This document shows, piece by piece, positions 1 through 11,122 of a DNA stretch of 64,000 nucleotides. Both the position numbers and the translations under genes were made by a program. Each line of letters starts with the position of its first letter. Position 1 is the stretch's first letter. Under the pieces are notes generated by a model. The model made no database searches and was not told the origin of the DNA. It saw only the letters and a program-made list of their open reading frames with translations. This DNA comes from Coriaria nepalensis (Eukaryota > Streptophyta > Magnoliopsida > Cucurbitales > Coriariaceae), in the NCBI GenBank assembly GCA_027186245.1, contig CP114492.1, forward strand, positions 6,274,501 through 6,338,500, in the 5' to 3' direction.

Positions 1-266
1 CTGGACTTTTTATTACCAGAAACAAGAAAGCCTGTTTAGTTTCACTTTGGTTTGATATTCTTACAAGGAAAAATGATGAAAGCAAAGATGGAATCTTTAG
101 CATTACAAGACTTCGGTAACATGAAACTCTAGATGCCCAAAAGATAGTACCATCTTCCGGGTGGGTCCAGTTTTGTTACATGTGCCTGTTCCGGGCACCA
201 CCTCACTCTCTAACCTGGGATAGGAGAAAAAACCTCATGTATCCTTTGTCTCTATTACAATGCCGC

Positions 267-561
267 TTAGAAAATGAAGAAACTGGTAATTGCAGCGGAG
301 GCTGTGTCTCCGGCGATGACAAAGAGATCAACTTGACTCTGCTCTTATGGTTGTGAGTATCGGCAACTATGACCCTCTAGGCCACCAATTGGGCCTTCAA
401 CAACATCATCGCATCCTCAACGATGGCCCAGTTGGCGTTGTTGCAGATGCTCGACCCTGATCCTCAATGTTTACACATGCTGCAATGGCAGGTGGCTTGG
501 CATAAGTGGCCCCGACAAGGGCAAAGGAGATGAGTCCGAGAAGCGTAGCTTGGCATGACAT
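267..561 (-). pseudogene. possible broken gene for a small secreted protein
   Basis: On the minus strand an ATG at 561 opens a 51-codon frame ending at 406. Its first 21 or so residues look like a signal peptide: a short start, then a run rich in Leu, Ile, Phe, Ala and Val, then Ala-Thr-Tyr-Ala. Downstream, in another frame, a short segment ends at 267 with a small-residue stretch followed by a hydrophobic tail (AITSFFIF then stop), as in GPI-anchored or arabinogalactan-type proteins. The two parts are out of frame with each other and stops lie between them. I read this as the start and end of one small secreted-protein gene broken by frameshifts, but I do not recognise the family. Chance open frames cannot be excluded. 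Confidence 0.2.
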
Positions 562-609
562 TTTTCGTTATCTAGGTTTTCTGTGTTCTTAAACCATATT
601 AACAATGAC

Positions 610-833
610 CAGGGGTGGAGTAGAATAAATTTTAGAGTGGGGAAAAAATAATATATAAAGTTTATGATGGGTAAAAATATATTTTTAATAAATATATAAA
701 GATTGAATTATTAATTTTTAATGATGAGAGAGAATTTCCAAGGCATTTAAGAATTTATGCATGAATTTTCATAAATTTAGAGTTAAATTTTTGATTTGAC
801 AAAGTTGAGATTGGGCCTTGGCTCCGCCTATGC
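610..833. mobile_element. 224-bp MITE with target-site duplication
   Basis: The segment begins aggGGTGGAG and ends CTCCGCCtat, an imperfect terminal inverted repeat. It is flanked on both sides by the direct repeat caatgac (603-609 and 834-840), extendable to 8 bp with one mismatch. The interior is AT-rich and has no coding capacity. A 7-8 bp duplication with these ends suggests a non-autonomous hAT-like or related element. Confidence 0.6.
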
Positions 834-840
834 CAATGAC

Positions 841-1439
841 AGTATATATGGTGTCAACCACTACAATATCCTTAACTACATCCCACTGTGAGCTCCGACA
901 ACATAGAATCAAACAAACCAACAATTAATATCCAAAATGATACCGAAAAGGTGTTTCTTCTTGTTATCTTTCCCCCATTCCTTCCACCCTTTCTAAACTA
1001 GTAGAGCATAACACTTGATATGATACTTCATTCAAGCGTCCCATAAGATTTATTATCGCTTGTCATGTCATATTTTAGAGCAGACGACCCATGTATGATT
1101 AAAACCGGAATCCTACCACTCGGGTAAAGTCCGCACACGCTATAAAAGGTACTGAGTAGCTGGACCATGTTGCCTAGGCGAAGTTATTGCATGTGGATAT
1201 GCAATAAATAAAATCAAATAAAATGAAATCAAAAGCTAAATAAATGGATCCTTAAATTTATCAATTGCCTTCTCACTTACTGCTAACATTTTAGGTTGCA
1301 AGAGTACTATTAGCCGGATGCATTGGTTCTTCTTCTATATCTGCCTCATTATCTTGCTCCTCATGAATTTAATCTTCATCTTCATCTTCTTCGTGGCCAC
1401 TTGCTTGCATGCCTTTAGAACTATCTTCACGGTTTTCTG
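841..1439. other. intergenic, no gene recognised
   Basis: AT-rich sequence between the MITE and the pseudogene. I see no convincing coding exon, tRNA or repeat. The 3' part may include untranslated sequence of the pseudogene that follows. Confidence 0.4.
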
Positions 1440-2171
1440 CTATGAGGAACTGACTTCCTTTATGGAGGCGTTTGTAACTTCACTGCCATCAACTTCTCCA
1501 TCAGCTACCTGATTTTTCATTTTCTTTGTAACAGGAGTTGAGGCCATCAACTTCTCCATCGACTTCCACGGTGGATTGACAATTGTCTGCTTTCCCGTTT
1601 GCTTTACTCCCTGGCCTACATTCACAGAATAATGAGTAATATAATTATTAATGTGATTCAAAAAGATTCAAGGCAACAAATAATTAAATATAGTATCGCG
1701 AGAGTAGTTATACCCGATGGTTTCCTTTTCACTGAGATTTTGAGTTGAGCATTAAATGCTGCAGTCTTCGCCTCTTTGCCAGTCCCACTAGTAGATTACT
1801 TCTTTGTTGTCTTCGAGGGTGAGGTCGTCACATGTTTCCCACTGCAAAGAGACCTCCCTGATGTAATGCCTATATATTAGTAAATAGTTGTTAGCATAAT
1901 GGTTAATAATGAGCATATATAACAAAAACCAAGGAAATGGAAGAGTACGTAATGAAGTTGTAACTAAATCCAAAGTAAATAAGTAATTTTATCGAGGGAA
2001 GAGTACATAACCTGAAACATTCTGTGGGTCAGACTCTTTAGACCCGGTGATGCATGAATCCTCGGTCTCATGATCTATTGCCGGGTCTGTTCTAGAGGGT
2101 TGAGGTTGCTTTCCTCCTCTCGAGGCTGATGCTCCCCTGGTTATACCCCTACCACGTCCTCAAGAAGCCAT
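1440..2171 (-). pseudogene. three-exon pseudogene of unknown family, two in-frame stops
   Basis: Three exons on the minus strand join in one frame: 2171-2012, 1857-1714 and 1615-1440, with GT donors and AG acceptors and matching phases. The product begins Met-Ala-Ser, then a Gly/Arg-rich stretch (GRGRGITRG) and a Ser/Arg/Gly/Lys segment, and continues as a charged Lys/Ser/Thr-rich low-complexity protein. Codon 4 is TGA where a CGA (Arg) would fit the Arg/Gly-rich start, and exon 2 carries an in-frame TAA after two Lys codons. Each stop could come from a single C-to-T change. The start resembles the N-termini of some plant transposon-derived proteins, but I do not recognise the family. It could also be an unrelated decayed gene. 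Confidence 0.45.
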
Positions 2172-4963
2172 TTTTTTCTTCTTATTTTACTTCCCATATG
2201 GACTAAATCTATTAATAATAGAGCTCCTATATTTAAAATAAGAAACATAAACATGTCCACATTCTAAATAAGGTGCAGATTGAACATCAACTATCAAAAC
2301 CAAATAATTTCAAAAAACTAAGCTACAATTATCAAATCTATGGATGCAACGTCCACATTTATCAAAATACACCATAATTACAATAACACTAATAAAAGTA
2401 ATACTAAATCATCAAATGTCAACAACATAAATGCATGCAGCAGTTTCTTTCACGAAATCACGAATTAACAAAATTCACAAATCACAGAAAGAACCGAGTA
2501 CTTGAAGACGTATGCAGCAGTTGCTTTTAAAATTTAGATACACATAATAAGAACGGAAATAAACTCGAAATTAAATTTTAAGATTTACCTCTAAAGGTCA
2601 AAGACTTCGACGGTGAAATAAATCCTGGGTGTAATAGGACTGAAGAAGGGGTTGAAAGGGTTGGAGAAGAATGAATTAGAGGTTCCAATTTTTACAGATG
2701 AGGAAATTAGGGAAGATATATTAGGGTTTGTGTTTTGTTGGAATGGGATGAAATTAGGGATAAAATATTTTTCAATTTTCTGGAATTTGATAAAATTAGG
2801 GATTGAATGACTTAATTTATAGAAGGGTTTTCATTTTAATGGAATTGGGGGAAAAAGGGGATGAAGGTTGCCCTAAATTTTCTATTCAATCAATTTGGGG
2901 TAATTTAGGGGAAAAGAGATTTATTTTCAAGTAAAAGGGTGAGGAAACACACTTTTTGTTCTTAAGTTATAATATATATAACACGAGATTTGATAAGTTA
3001 AAGGGTATAAAGTTAATTTATTAGTATGGACAATTAATAATTTAATGGCTAGAAACTTAAAATATCGAAAATTAATTACTTACATATTATATTTTATCAA
3101 AAAAATCATTAATTAAAATTTAAAAATAGTTAAAATATATTAGTAAAAATTAAGCTAAATTTAAATAATTTTAGAATTCACTAGATATAAATGTTCTAAT
3201 ATATCTTAAGTATAATTCATATTCAAATTTTCTCAAGTAACACTTTTTCTTTTTCTTTTTCTTTTTCTATCTCGTGCAACCCTCATATACGAAAACTAAG
3301 TACCCATGAGTCCATTATTAGTTCACTATAATTATGAGGTTTATAGCCTAAATATGTCAAATGAGGCCTAATGTAAAATATTAATTCCGAAACTATCTTG
3401 TAGATAGATAATAGTCTAAATAATCTAACTCAACCAATAAGGGAGTCTAATTCTCAAAAGACTAGTTGCATCATTGGGTTTTTAAACTATTTATTTGTGG
3501 TAAAAGGTTGAAATCGTAGTGTAATGACTCGTACTGTTCGGACCGTTACATTACTAACTTTTCATCTAAATCATAATAATTTTTTTCCCTACTAAAGACT
3601 TAATTTTAAAGAATCATTTAAAACTTTCTTTATTAAAAAAGTTTTTTGACTGGCATCAATATCTGTCATATAAAAAAGGTATGTTATAGTGCTAATATTA
3701 AACGTGCACGTATCGGCTACGAAATCTAAAAATATTTATAAAAAAGTTCATGAGATATCATTGAGTCTTTACGATGCACCAAAATGATTGTAACTATCCT
3801 TATTGACAATATTAAAACGGAAGTTTACAACGTAGCTATAGTCCTAGTACCATTGTCTCCTCCGCAATCATTACACTCTCTCAACAAGTTTGTCAGGGTA
3901 ACTAGCTCAGTTGTTTACCCTTAGTGCCTACAACATGGAACGTAAGATGTGAGTTTTCGTTCAGCAAGTAGAAACATAACTCACAAAATAATTATAAATA
4001 CATATGATGTATGAAACATGTGATATATAATAATATTAAAACTCATATTCTTCGTAAGAGTTATACATGCTTTTATTTTACTCTTTCTTTTACTTTTTTA
4101 CTTTTTTACTTTTTTTTTATTGAGTCATGTGTACGTATTAGTTGAGCGCTCGACCAATGGAAAGACGGGAGAGTGATCCGATTGAAACTTTCCCATGGTC
4201 CTTGCATGCCTCGACATCTATTAGCATAACTTATCATGATTTCTTCTTTGTTAGGTCTCGGCTCTTCCTTCACGGGTTAGTACGACACTAAACTATTCTA
4301 TCTCATTCATTTCAATTTTCATATACCTTTTAATTTCTTAAAATGAAATATGAAGTAAACTCTGCATAATGCTCATGAGTGCATATGTTGCTCAAGAATT
4401 TCCTATAAGCAGTAACTATAATGATCATAACACACCTAAAAGTCAATCATTTCATCACTACAAATCAATTAATAACATGCACAATCATGCAATCATTAGA
4501 AACAACTAAAACAGTTTCTATGTTGTATGTGAAGTTGATACTTACCTGGATTCTATATTTTCCCTAAAAGATTGTGTACTTTACGAACACTAGGTCAGTT
4601 GTTCACCTATCTAATTAAGAATTTAACTTAGCTTAATAAAAAACTAACTTTACATAAGCTGTTCTATTTAATTAACTTATCTCACTATGTATTTTCATTT
4701 AATTTTAGGAATCTAATTCCAAATCTTTTCTTATTATAACTTGCTTGATTAAATGAGTAACTTTTATCAAAGTGTTTCCTTCTAGATTATCATTTTTACT
4801 TTATGATTCAAGCTATTAGTTAACCATTGAAAACATAATGTCTAGGCCAACCTTTTCTTAAGTACATAGTCGAGGTTTGGATCTTTGTATCTCATAAACA
4901 ATAACTTTAATTGCTCTGAAATTTTGTTCACACTTTTATATACATCTTATGTGAGGTCCATAC
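2172..4963. other. gene-poor AT-rich region with transposon-like debris
   Basis: No supported exon. 2600-2950 may be the upstream region of the pseudogene. From about 3500 the sequence has the look of degraded LTR-element non-coding sequence, for example a segment starting tgtaatgactcg near 3520, but I could not define ends. Confidence 0.3.
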
Positions 4964-6130
4964 TATTGGAAATTGGTGGTTCACAATCACACAACGGAAG
5001 CGAACAATCGGTCCTAGTGTATACCAAAAATTTCTAAAAACATTTTTGAGATCCTTTATATACATATAAATTAATTTATATCTATACGAATAGGTCATAC
5101 ATTTGCCTTACGCGAATTGATTATAGAAAATTACACCACAATCTTCCAAGTCAATCCTCAACATAATAGAACGTGTGTGGGCACATATAGATGACAAAGT
5201 TTTCTTTTTATTTTTCTCTCAGAAAAATCTCTACTAGAAAAAACCTCTTGAAAAAAAAAGTTCTTAATTTAATTAGGATGAGATGTATTTATAGAACTCC
5301 ATTAGGAGTTTTGATTAATTTAAACTCGTTAAATTAATTGAATTAATAATTCAAAGATGATCATAGAACGATATCTTTGATATGATTAAATCTTTTCAAA
5401 TCCTATAAAACATATCTTTGATGAAATCATCAAAGATATGATTAAATATTTTTAAATCTTTGATATGGTATCTTTGATATGATCATCATAGATGATTAAA
5501 TTAATTGAATTACAATATTTTATAGAGAAGGTTTGGATTCGATATCTGTAAATCATGTTTCCAACCACTTATCCCAACAAATCTCCAAAACAAAAGTCTT
5601 TAGCTTGATTATACCAACAAATCGTGACGAGTGAATCAAAAGATCCAATTGACATAAACAAAAGTTCATGACTACTTAGAATTCAGATTGATCTGCATAT
5701 GATCATCGACTGATATGAATTTAATTCCTTATGGTTAACGGTACTTTAATAAAGAATTAATTTATATCGAATCATATCCTATATAATCTAATTATATAAA
5801 GCACTTCCATTAAAATGTTTATCTACATCAGTAATTCAGATCTAGATCACATACATTTATAATGCTAGTGGGTCGTACTAGAAACCACTAAATTAAAGAT
5901 TCCATACTTTAATCTATTGCAGATAATTTAATTCATTATCTACAATCTTAATCATCTCGTACTAATACAAGATTATAATCACATTAATAAATTTGAAATT
6001 TTCTGATATTTATTCGTATTATTCGATAATAATATATTCACAACAATTATATAGAAAAATGTCACTATTATTCATTTCATTAAAACAATTCTTATTACAT
6101 GCTTTCAGGGCACCATGCACAACACTTACA
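4964..6130 (-). mobile_element. 3' end of a decayed Copia-type retrotransposon (LTR plus internal tail)
   Basis: An LTR-like segment lies at about 4964-5579. In minus orientation it would start TGTTGGGATAAG at 5579, directly after a purine-rich tract (GTTTTGGAGATT, a likely polypurine tract), and end with ACCAATTTCCAATA. The terminal CA is changed. To its right, 5580-6130 resembles the untranslated internal tail common in plant Copia elements. No reverse transcriptase or integrase coding sequence survives here and no second LTR is visible, so this is a truncated old copy. The LTR contains several short repeats of atctttgatatgat. Confidence 0.5.
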
Positions 6131-6429
6131 TTCTTAGCTCAAAATTCATATATTTGACCCTTCAAAACTCATTTGTCTTAAGACTGTCTAATTTAAACGA
6201 AACCTAACCGATTTCATTTCAACGTTAACTCCTCAAGCTTTACTTTGGTATCAAATGACTTTACGAACATCGTTTACCCATTTATCATACATTTATTATA
6301 TCATAATTAAAACGAACTCAATTATACTACTCAAAGTATATGATTTTTTATGAGGAGTATTCATTATTTTTTACTATTCAATGACTTTTAACCCATCTAA
6401 ATCGTTTTATTGTTGATATAACAGTTATC
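6131..6429. other. no gene seen
   Basis: AT-rich sequence between the Copia remnant and the tandem repeat, with no feature I can support. Confidence 0.3.
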
Positions 6430-6830
6430 GAGGCATTGAGTATGTCGAGACGTCGCGCATCAAGTACATCGAGGTGTCGAATACGTTGAGGCACCGAATA
6501 AGTCGAGTTCATCGAGCCATCAAGTCATCACATATTGGAAGTTTTGAGTACATCGAGGCGTCGAGTACGTCAAGTACGTCAAACACGTCACATATTGGAG
6601 GCGTCGAGTACATCAATGCATCGAATATATCGAGTATATTGAGGCATCGAGTACATCGCATATTAGAGGTATCGAGTACATCGAGTATGTTGAGGCATCA
6701 AGGCATCAAGTACGTCGTATATTGGAGGTATCGAGTATGTTGAGCACCTCGCATATTGGAAGCATTGAGTACATCAAGCACCTCGCATAATGGAGAGGTC
6801 GAGTACGTCGAGACATTCATGTTAACTTCT
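6430..6830 (+). repeat. degenerate tandem repeat, unit about 34 bp
   Basis: Repeated motifs cgagtacatcgaggc and catattggaggcatcgag recur through this block. Near its end the spacing between successive catattgga motifs is about 34 bp, and earlier it is close to 60-70 bp, which suggests a 34-bp base unit with diverged or doubled copies. The 89-codon open frame over it is a by-product of the repeat. The GC content is higher than in the flanks. Confidence 0.7.
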
Positions 6831-8636
6831 AAAATTCTAGAATTTTGATCCTAATGATTACAAATCCATTTGAAATATTCTTAGTGTCCCTAGAAAATTA
6901 CAGGAATTAAGTTTCTTAATATAACTATTGTATAATTTTATCATTGTTTGTAACTTTCTATCATTGGATTTTTCTAACAGATTGTTGTTCTGTTTTGTTA
7001 AAAAAAATTTCCAAATTGCGACTTAAGCGCATAAATCATCAACTGATCATACTCAACCCCATACTAATATGAAATTTCCTATCAAGTTACAATAGCATAA
7101 GCTAAAGACATGATATAAATAAATTATATCAATAACTAAAAAAAGTAGAGGTTAGTTATTAATTTGCTTGTCTTGTTCCTTGATTGTAGACTAACTTAGT
7201 TAATTAACTTATATCTAAAAGGAGAGTGGCGATAAGGAAGAGAAGAAGCAAAAGACAAAGATGGATGTCTTAAAAAAATAAGAAATCGTCATGATGTGTT
7301 TAAACTATGAAACATATGTGGCTTTCTTATATTAAAATTGTGTTTAATATAAGAAGGAGGTATGAATTGACTTAGCAGGAGGTGTAACTTAATGACGGTA
7401 CGTGATTCTTATATCATTTAAATGAATGATAAATAATTTATTAAGGTGTAACTTATTTCTTTCTTTTTACTTGTTAATTAGTTTTATTATTTATATATAT
7501 ATATATATATATTTTTTTAATATTAAAATTTATATATTTAATAACACTATAACACTTTATAATTATTTAATTAGAATTTATTGACCTACCAACTATATAT
7601 TATCATAAATTCATTAGGTTTAGTGGGAGTTACGAATAACTAATAATATTTCATTAATCAATAAAAAACATTAACATCCCTACTTCTCTACTAACTTTTC
7701 ATAATGCAGACTAACAATTCTAATTACTAAAAAGCTTCTACGAACACTACTAGAAATCAAATACTAATAACCAACTAATAAATCAAATACTAAAAATTAG
7801 AGATAAAGATAGTGATCATATCATTTTGATTGTCTTTGATTGCGTCCTAACATCTATCTGTTAGGCATCCAAAGAGTTTTAAGTCTCATGAGACTACACA
7901 TGGTAAAACCTATAAATACTGAGCATGCACACTATATAAGCTAAGCAATTTACAACTCCAGTTGTTTAAGAGATTTATCGCTTCTTTCAATTTTCTAATT
8001 TTAAGTATTGAAGGAATTAGTAGGTTATAACTCCTACGATCTCTTTGTATTTTCTTTTTTGCAGGATCAATCGATTGAGGATATACTGTTAAGTGAATTT
8101 TGACATCAATATATATATAATCTTTAACGATACAGTGGGTTGAGGAAATCAGAGTTTCACCTCTATTTCCGTCGCCGAGTGGATAGTGCTACTAAATCTA
8201 AGACATGATGCGGAAATGGTTGTCATTTCTAGCAGCTGGAGGTATTGTCGGAGACAAAACTCTGATAGCTAGTACTCACATTGTTTGATTGTGATCGATG
8301 ATAAAAAATAATTGATACGGGTACAGACTAGTGAAAACTTACGTACAGTCCTCTGCCAAATATCAAGATTTTCATGCAAACCTTTTCATTGTAATTTGTA
8401 AACATTATGTACTTTTAAAAAAAAAGGTAATATCAGAGATTTTATATTTGGGACATTGGCCCATTAGCTAGCAAAGCCGAGTTGATGAGTACAGCATTTT
8501 GCAAATAGAAAAAGAGAGAATTACATAAAATAGAACAAGAAGAAAAATGAGACCAGTTAGTAAGCAGAAAAAACATTGAACTACAAAGAGATGTGAAAAC
8601 GAATTATGCAGAAAATGAGAAACTTCAAGCGGGTGG
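6831..8636. other. intergenic, AT-rich
   Basis: No exon of a known family. There is a TA dinucleotide run near 7493-7512. A 27-codon plus-strand frame starts at about 8203 (MMRKWLSFLAAGG...) after a GC-richer leader; I do not recognise it and it is too short to call. Confidence 0.3.
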
Positions 8637-8831
8637 TTAAATGGTAGACTGCAAGTGTAGTGCACTAAGCTGAGCAGATTGTAATATGGTGAAGAGTTTG
8701 AACCAAGTGGAAAACACCAGTAAACCAAGCGTAGCGCCAAATCCGGCATCAAGAAAAGTCATATCCATGGGCACACACACAAAGAAGAAACCCATACCAA
8801 TATAAGTTCCAAATGATACCATTATGTACAC
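8637..8831 (-). CDS. hypothetical 64-residue membrane ORF
   Basis: The minus-strand frame opens at 8831, with an alternative Met at 8822, and encodes a very hydrophobic short protein with a likely membrane segment at about residues 5-20 and another at about 30-48. An AATATAAG sequence lies about 20 bases upstream of the ATG. No family is recognised. A second overlapping frame covers the same bases, so a chance ORF or a lost exon of a larger gene is equally possible. Confidence 0.2.
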   Translation of the reverse strand: MYIMVSFGTYIGMGFFFVCVPMDMTFLDAGFGATLGLLVFSTWFKLFTILQSAQLSALHLQSTI

Positions 8832-9365
8832 ATTATGTCCTTATATTGGGTTTTTCCAATTCGTCTTGAGTTGATAAACTCTCTTCTCTGTGTTGCTTAG
8901 TGCTAGTACAAATCTTAAAATAAGTGCTCACGTGCTTAATTAAATAAGCTCGAAATTGAAGCTTATGAAAAAAAATGGGCTTAAACAACAAAAATGCTTA
9001 TTTTTTGAAAACTCGAACACTTAAATACCCAAAAGATAAATGTACTATTTTTTACATTACAATTCTAGAGATTACAATCATTCGTGAACAAAGAAAGTAC
9101 AAATATTACACAATAAGAAGATAATTGGATCCTATCTTCTCGATCATTTAATTCACTCACATGGTATTTAGAAGAAAGAAGAAAAAAAAAAACTCATAAA
9201 GATGAATTTCTACCATGTCGGTCTAAAATGAGGGGTCCACTAGTCTGTGAGCGAACCAATAGTTTTTTTACATAATTTGATACGATATTAGTCCAACTTT
9301 TTTTTTTTTTTTCCTAATAATTCTATATATCTTCAACAGATCCCCCTTTATATTGTTGACTATGG
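8832..9365. other. intergenic, downstream of pectate lyase
   Basis: AT-rich spacer. It should include the 3' untranslated region of the pectate lyase gene just above 9365. Nothing else is recognised. Confidence 0.4.
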
Positions 9366-10969
9366 TCATGAGCAAGCTGAACCCTTTTTGCATTTAAGAA
9401 CACCTGCCCCGGCAGTGATTGAACCCACCCAGTTAGATGGTTTTGCGCTTAGGCTCATTGCCTTTGCGAAGGCAGAAGATGTTCTAGCCCCAGATTGTGT
9501 AAAGAATGCCCCATTCAACATCAAATCTCCTTCCGATCTCCAGCTCCATTTCTTCCATTCATTCCCTTGCGTCTCGTGTTTTGTAATCTAAAATTGTTAA
9601 TAAATAGAAATCAACAATAAATTATATTAGAATTGGAATTACAATTAGAACTCAGACCCTCAAACTTAAATAATTTAGATAATATATATATTTCACCTCT
9701 TTTGCCGATACGATATTGGGAGCCAGAAATCTATTGCCTTGACTATTGATTGTAGGAGAAGCACTACCCCCAATTGCATACATTTTCCAATGGGTGTAGT
9801 CATTATTCACCACATGAAAATACCCAAATCTACATCTGCAAAAGAAGAGGAAAAAAAAAAAAAACTTATTAGTTCAAGTAAAACGATGTAAATTTCTTTT
9901 TGGTTGACCAAAGTTGGTCTTAAGAAATTACCTTGGCATCCTTTGCACAAGCCCTTCTCCAAAATGGTTGAAAGCAATAGTAACTTGCATACGCTTATCA
10001 GTTTTATAACTATCACTGTGACCCAAAAGCATCACTTTATCGTGCTGTGTCATGTAATTATTAGAGATTGTAATGGCCGAAGACCCATGAATCACATCGA
10101 TCAAGCCGTCGCGACACTGAGAAAGAGAACAATGATCAATCCAAATATGGCTTCCACCAAAAACTGAAATCCCATCTCCATCTGATAGAGTCCTCCACCC
10201 AAAATGCTTTGGAGAATCTCTAACATAAGTATTCCCTCCTCTTTTACAGTCATGAATATTGAGTCCATGAATGATAATATTCGTCACATATTGTATAGTA
10301 ATGCACGGCCCGCCAGCAATGTGTACTTGGGCTCCTCGTCCATCGATGGTCTTGAATGAGTTCATTATAAGTTCGGCTTTTAGCTTGATGACCATGTCCC
10401 GTTTGAAGATGATCCAAAGGGGTTTATCTTGGATCACTGCATGCCTAAGAGTGCCGGGTTTGGGATTTACGGGGTTGTTATCAGACGCATCTGAGACCAC
10501 GTAGAACTTTCCATCCCTGCCTCCAATCGCATTTTTGCCAAACCCTATTGCACAATTTGCTAACCTTTTGCGGTTCTTTTCCCAATTGGGGTCACACCTC
10601 CAACATTCATCAATGGGGTTCCCGTTGCCACATGATAGATAGCCCAATTGCCTTCTAGACCCATTGATGCTCCTGCAAATCATTGTTGAATCGATCAATT
10701 CAAACGTCAAGTCAGCTTGATATAGAATATTGTACATTGGCGTTATGATTTGTTTGGTACAAACTACTAAAGTTATATAGGAAAACACACACAACAATGT
10801 ATACATATATATATATAAGATAATAATGTTGTCTAAAGTAATTGCATATATATCTGACTTACTGAAGTACTTCTTGGACTACAACTTCTGGGTCTTGAAC
10901 TGGTGAAGAGAAAGTGAGGGTTGAACATAGAAAAGGCATGATTATCAGGAGAGATAGAGGAATTGCCAT
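9366..10969 (-). CDS. pectate lyase (PL1 family), four exons, 402 residues
   Basis: Pectate lyases cut de-esterified pectin in the plant cell wall by beta-elimination, using calcium. Exons on the minus strand are 10969-10863, 10672-9932, 9835-9697 and 9587-9366. All junctions are GT-AG, phases match, and the joined frame is 1209 bases including TGA. Residues 1-22 form a signal peptide. Exon 2 carries the family marks: [14 protein letters not shown] near the mature start, [25 protein letters not shown], then [17 protein letters not shown], which holds the calcium-binding and active-site region, and VMLLGHSD. The exon 2-3 junction restores the conserved [17 protein letters not shown], which contains the catalytic Arg region. 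The C-terminus with [14 protein letters not shown] and a final Cys-containing tail is normal. The length is usual for the family and no lesion is visible, so this is an intact secreted enzyme. The exact member cannot be assigned. Confidence 0.95.
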
Positions 10970-11044
10970 TATAAAAAATAAACGTGTCTTATTTCTTTCT
11001 CTCTGGAATAAAGAAAAACAATAATGGGAAGACAGTAAAGGGGG

Positions 11045-11064
11045 GAGAGAGAGAGAGAGAGAGA
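11045..11064. repeat. GA/CT microsatellite in pectate lyase leader
   Basis: Ten GA units read on the plus strand, so a CT run in the predicted 5' untranslated region of the pectate lyase gene, about 75-95 bases upstream of its ATG. Such CT-rich leaders are common in plants. Confidence 0.8.
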
Positions 11065-11110
11065 TGAGAATAACTTTGTGATGAAGTTGGAAGGAGAAAC
11101 TCCCCCTCCC

Positions 11111-11120
11111 CTTTATAAAG
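11111..11120 (-). promoter_or_regulatory. probable TATA box of the pectate lyase gene
   Basis: CTTTATAAAG sits at the centre of a 14-bp perfect palindrome (11109-11122), about 145 bases upstream of the ATG at 10969. The spacing leaves room for a leader of about 110 bases. Confidence 0.6.
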
Positions 11121-11122
11121 GG

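Noticed and set aside
6474..6743. 89-codon open frame in the tandem repeat
   Set aside because: It is made wholly of the repeat motif and has no protein-like composition.
9388..10504. Plus-strand open frames over the pectate lyase gene
   Set aside because: These are antisense shadows of well-supported exons on the minus strand.
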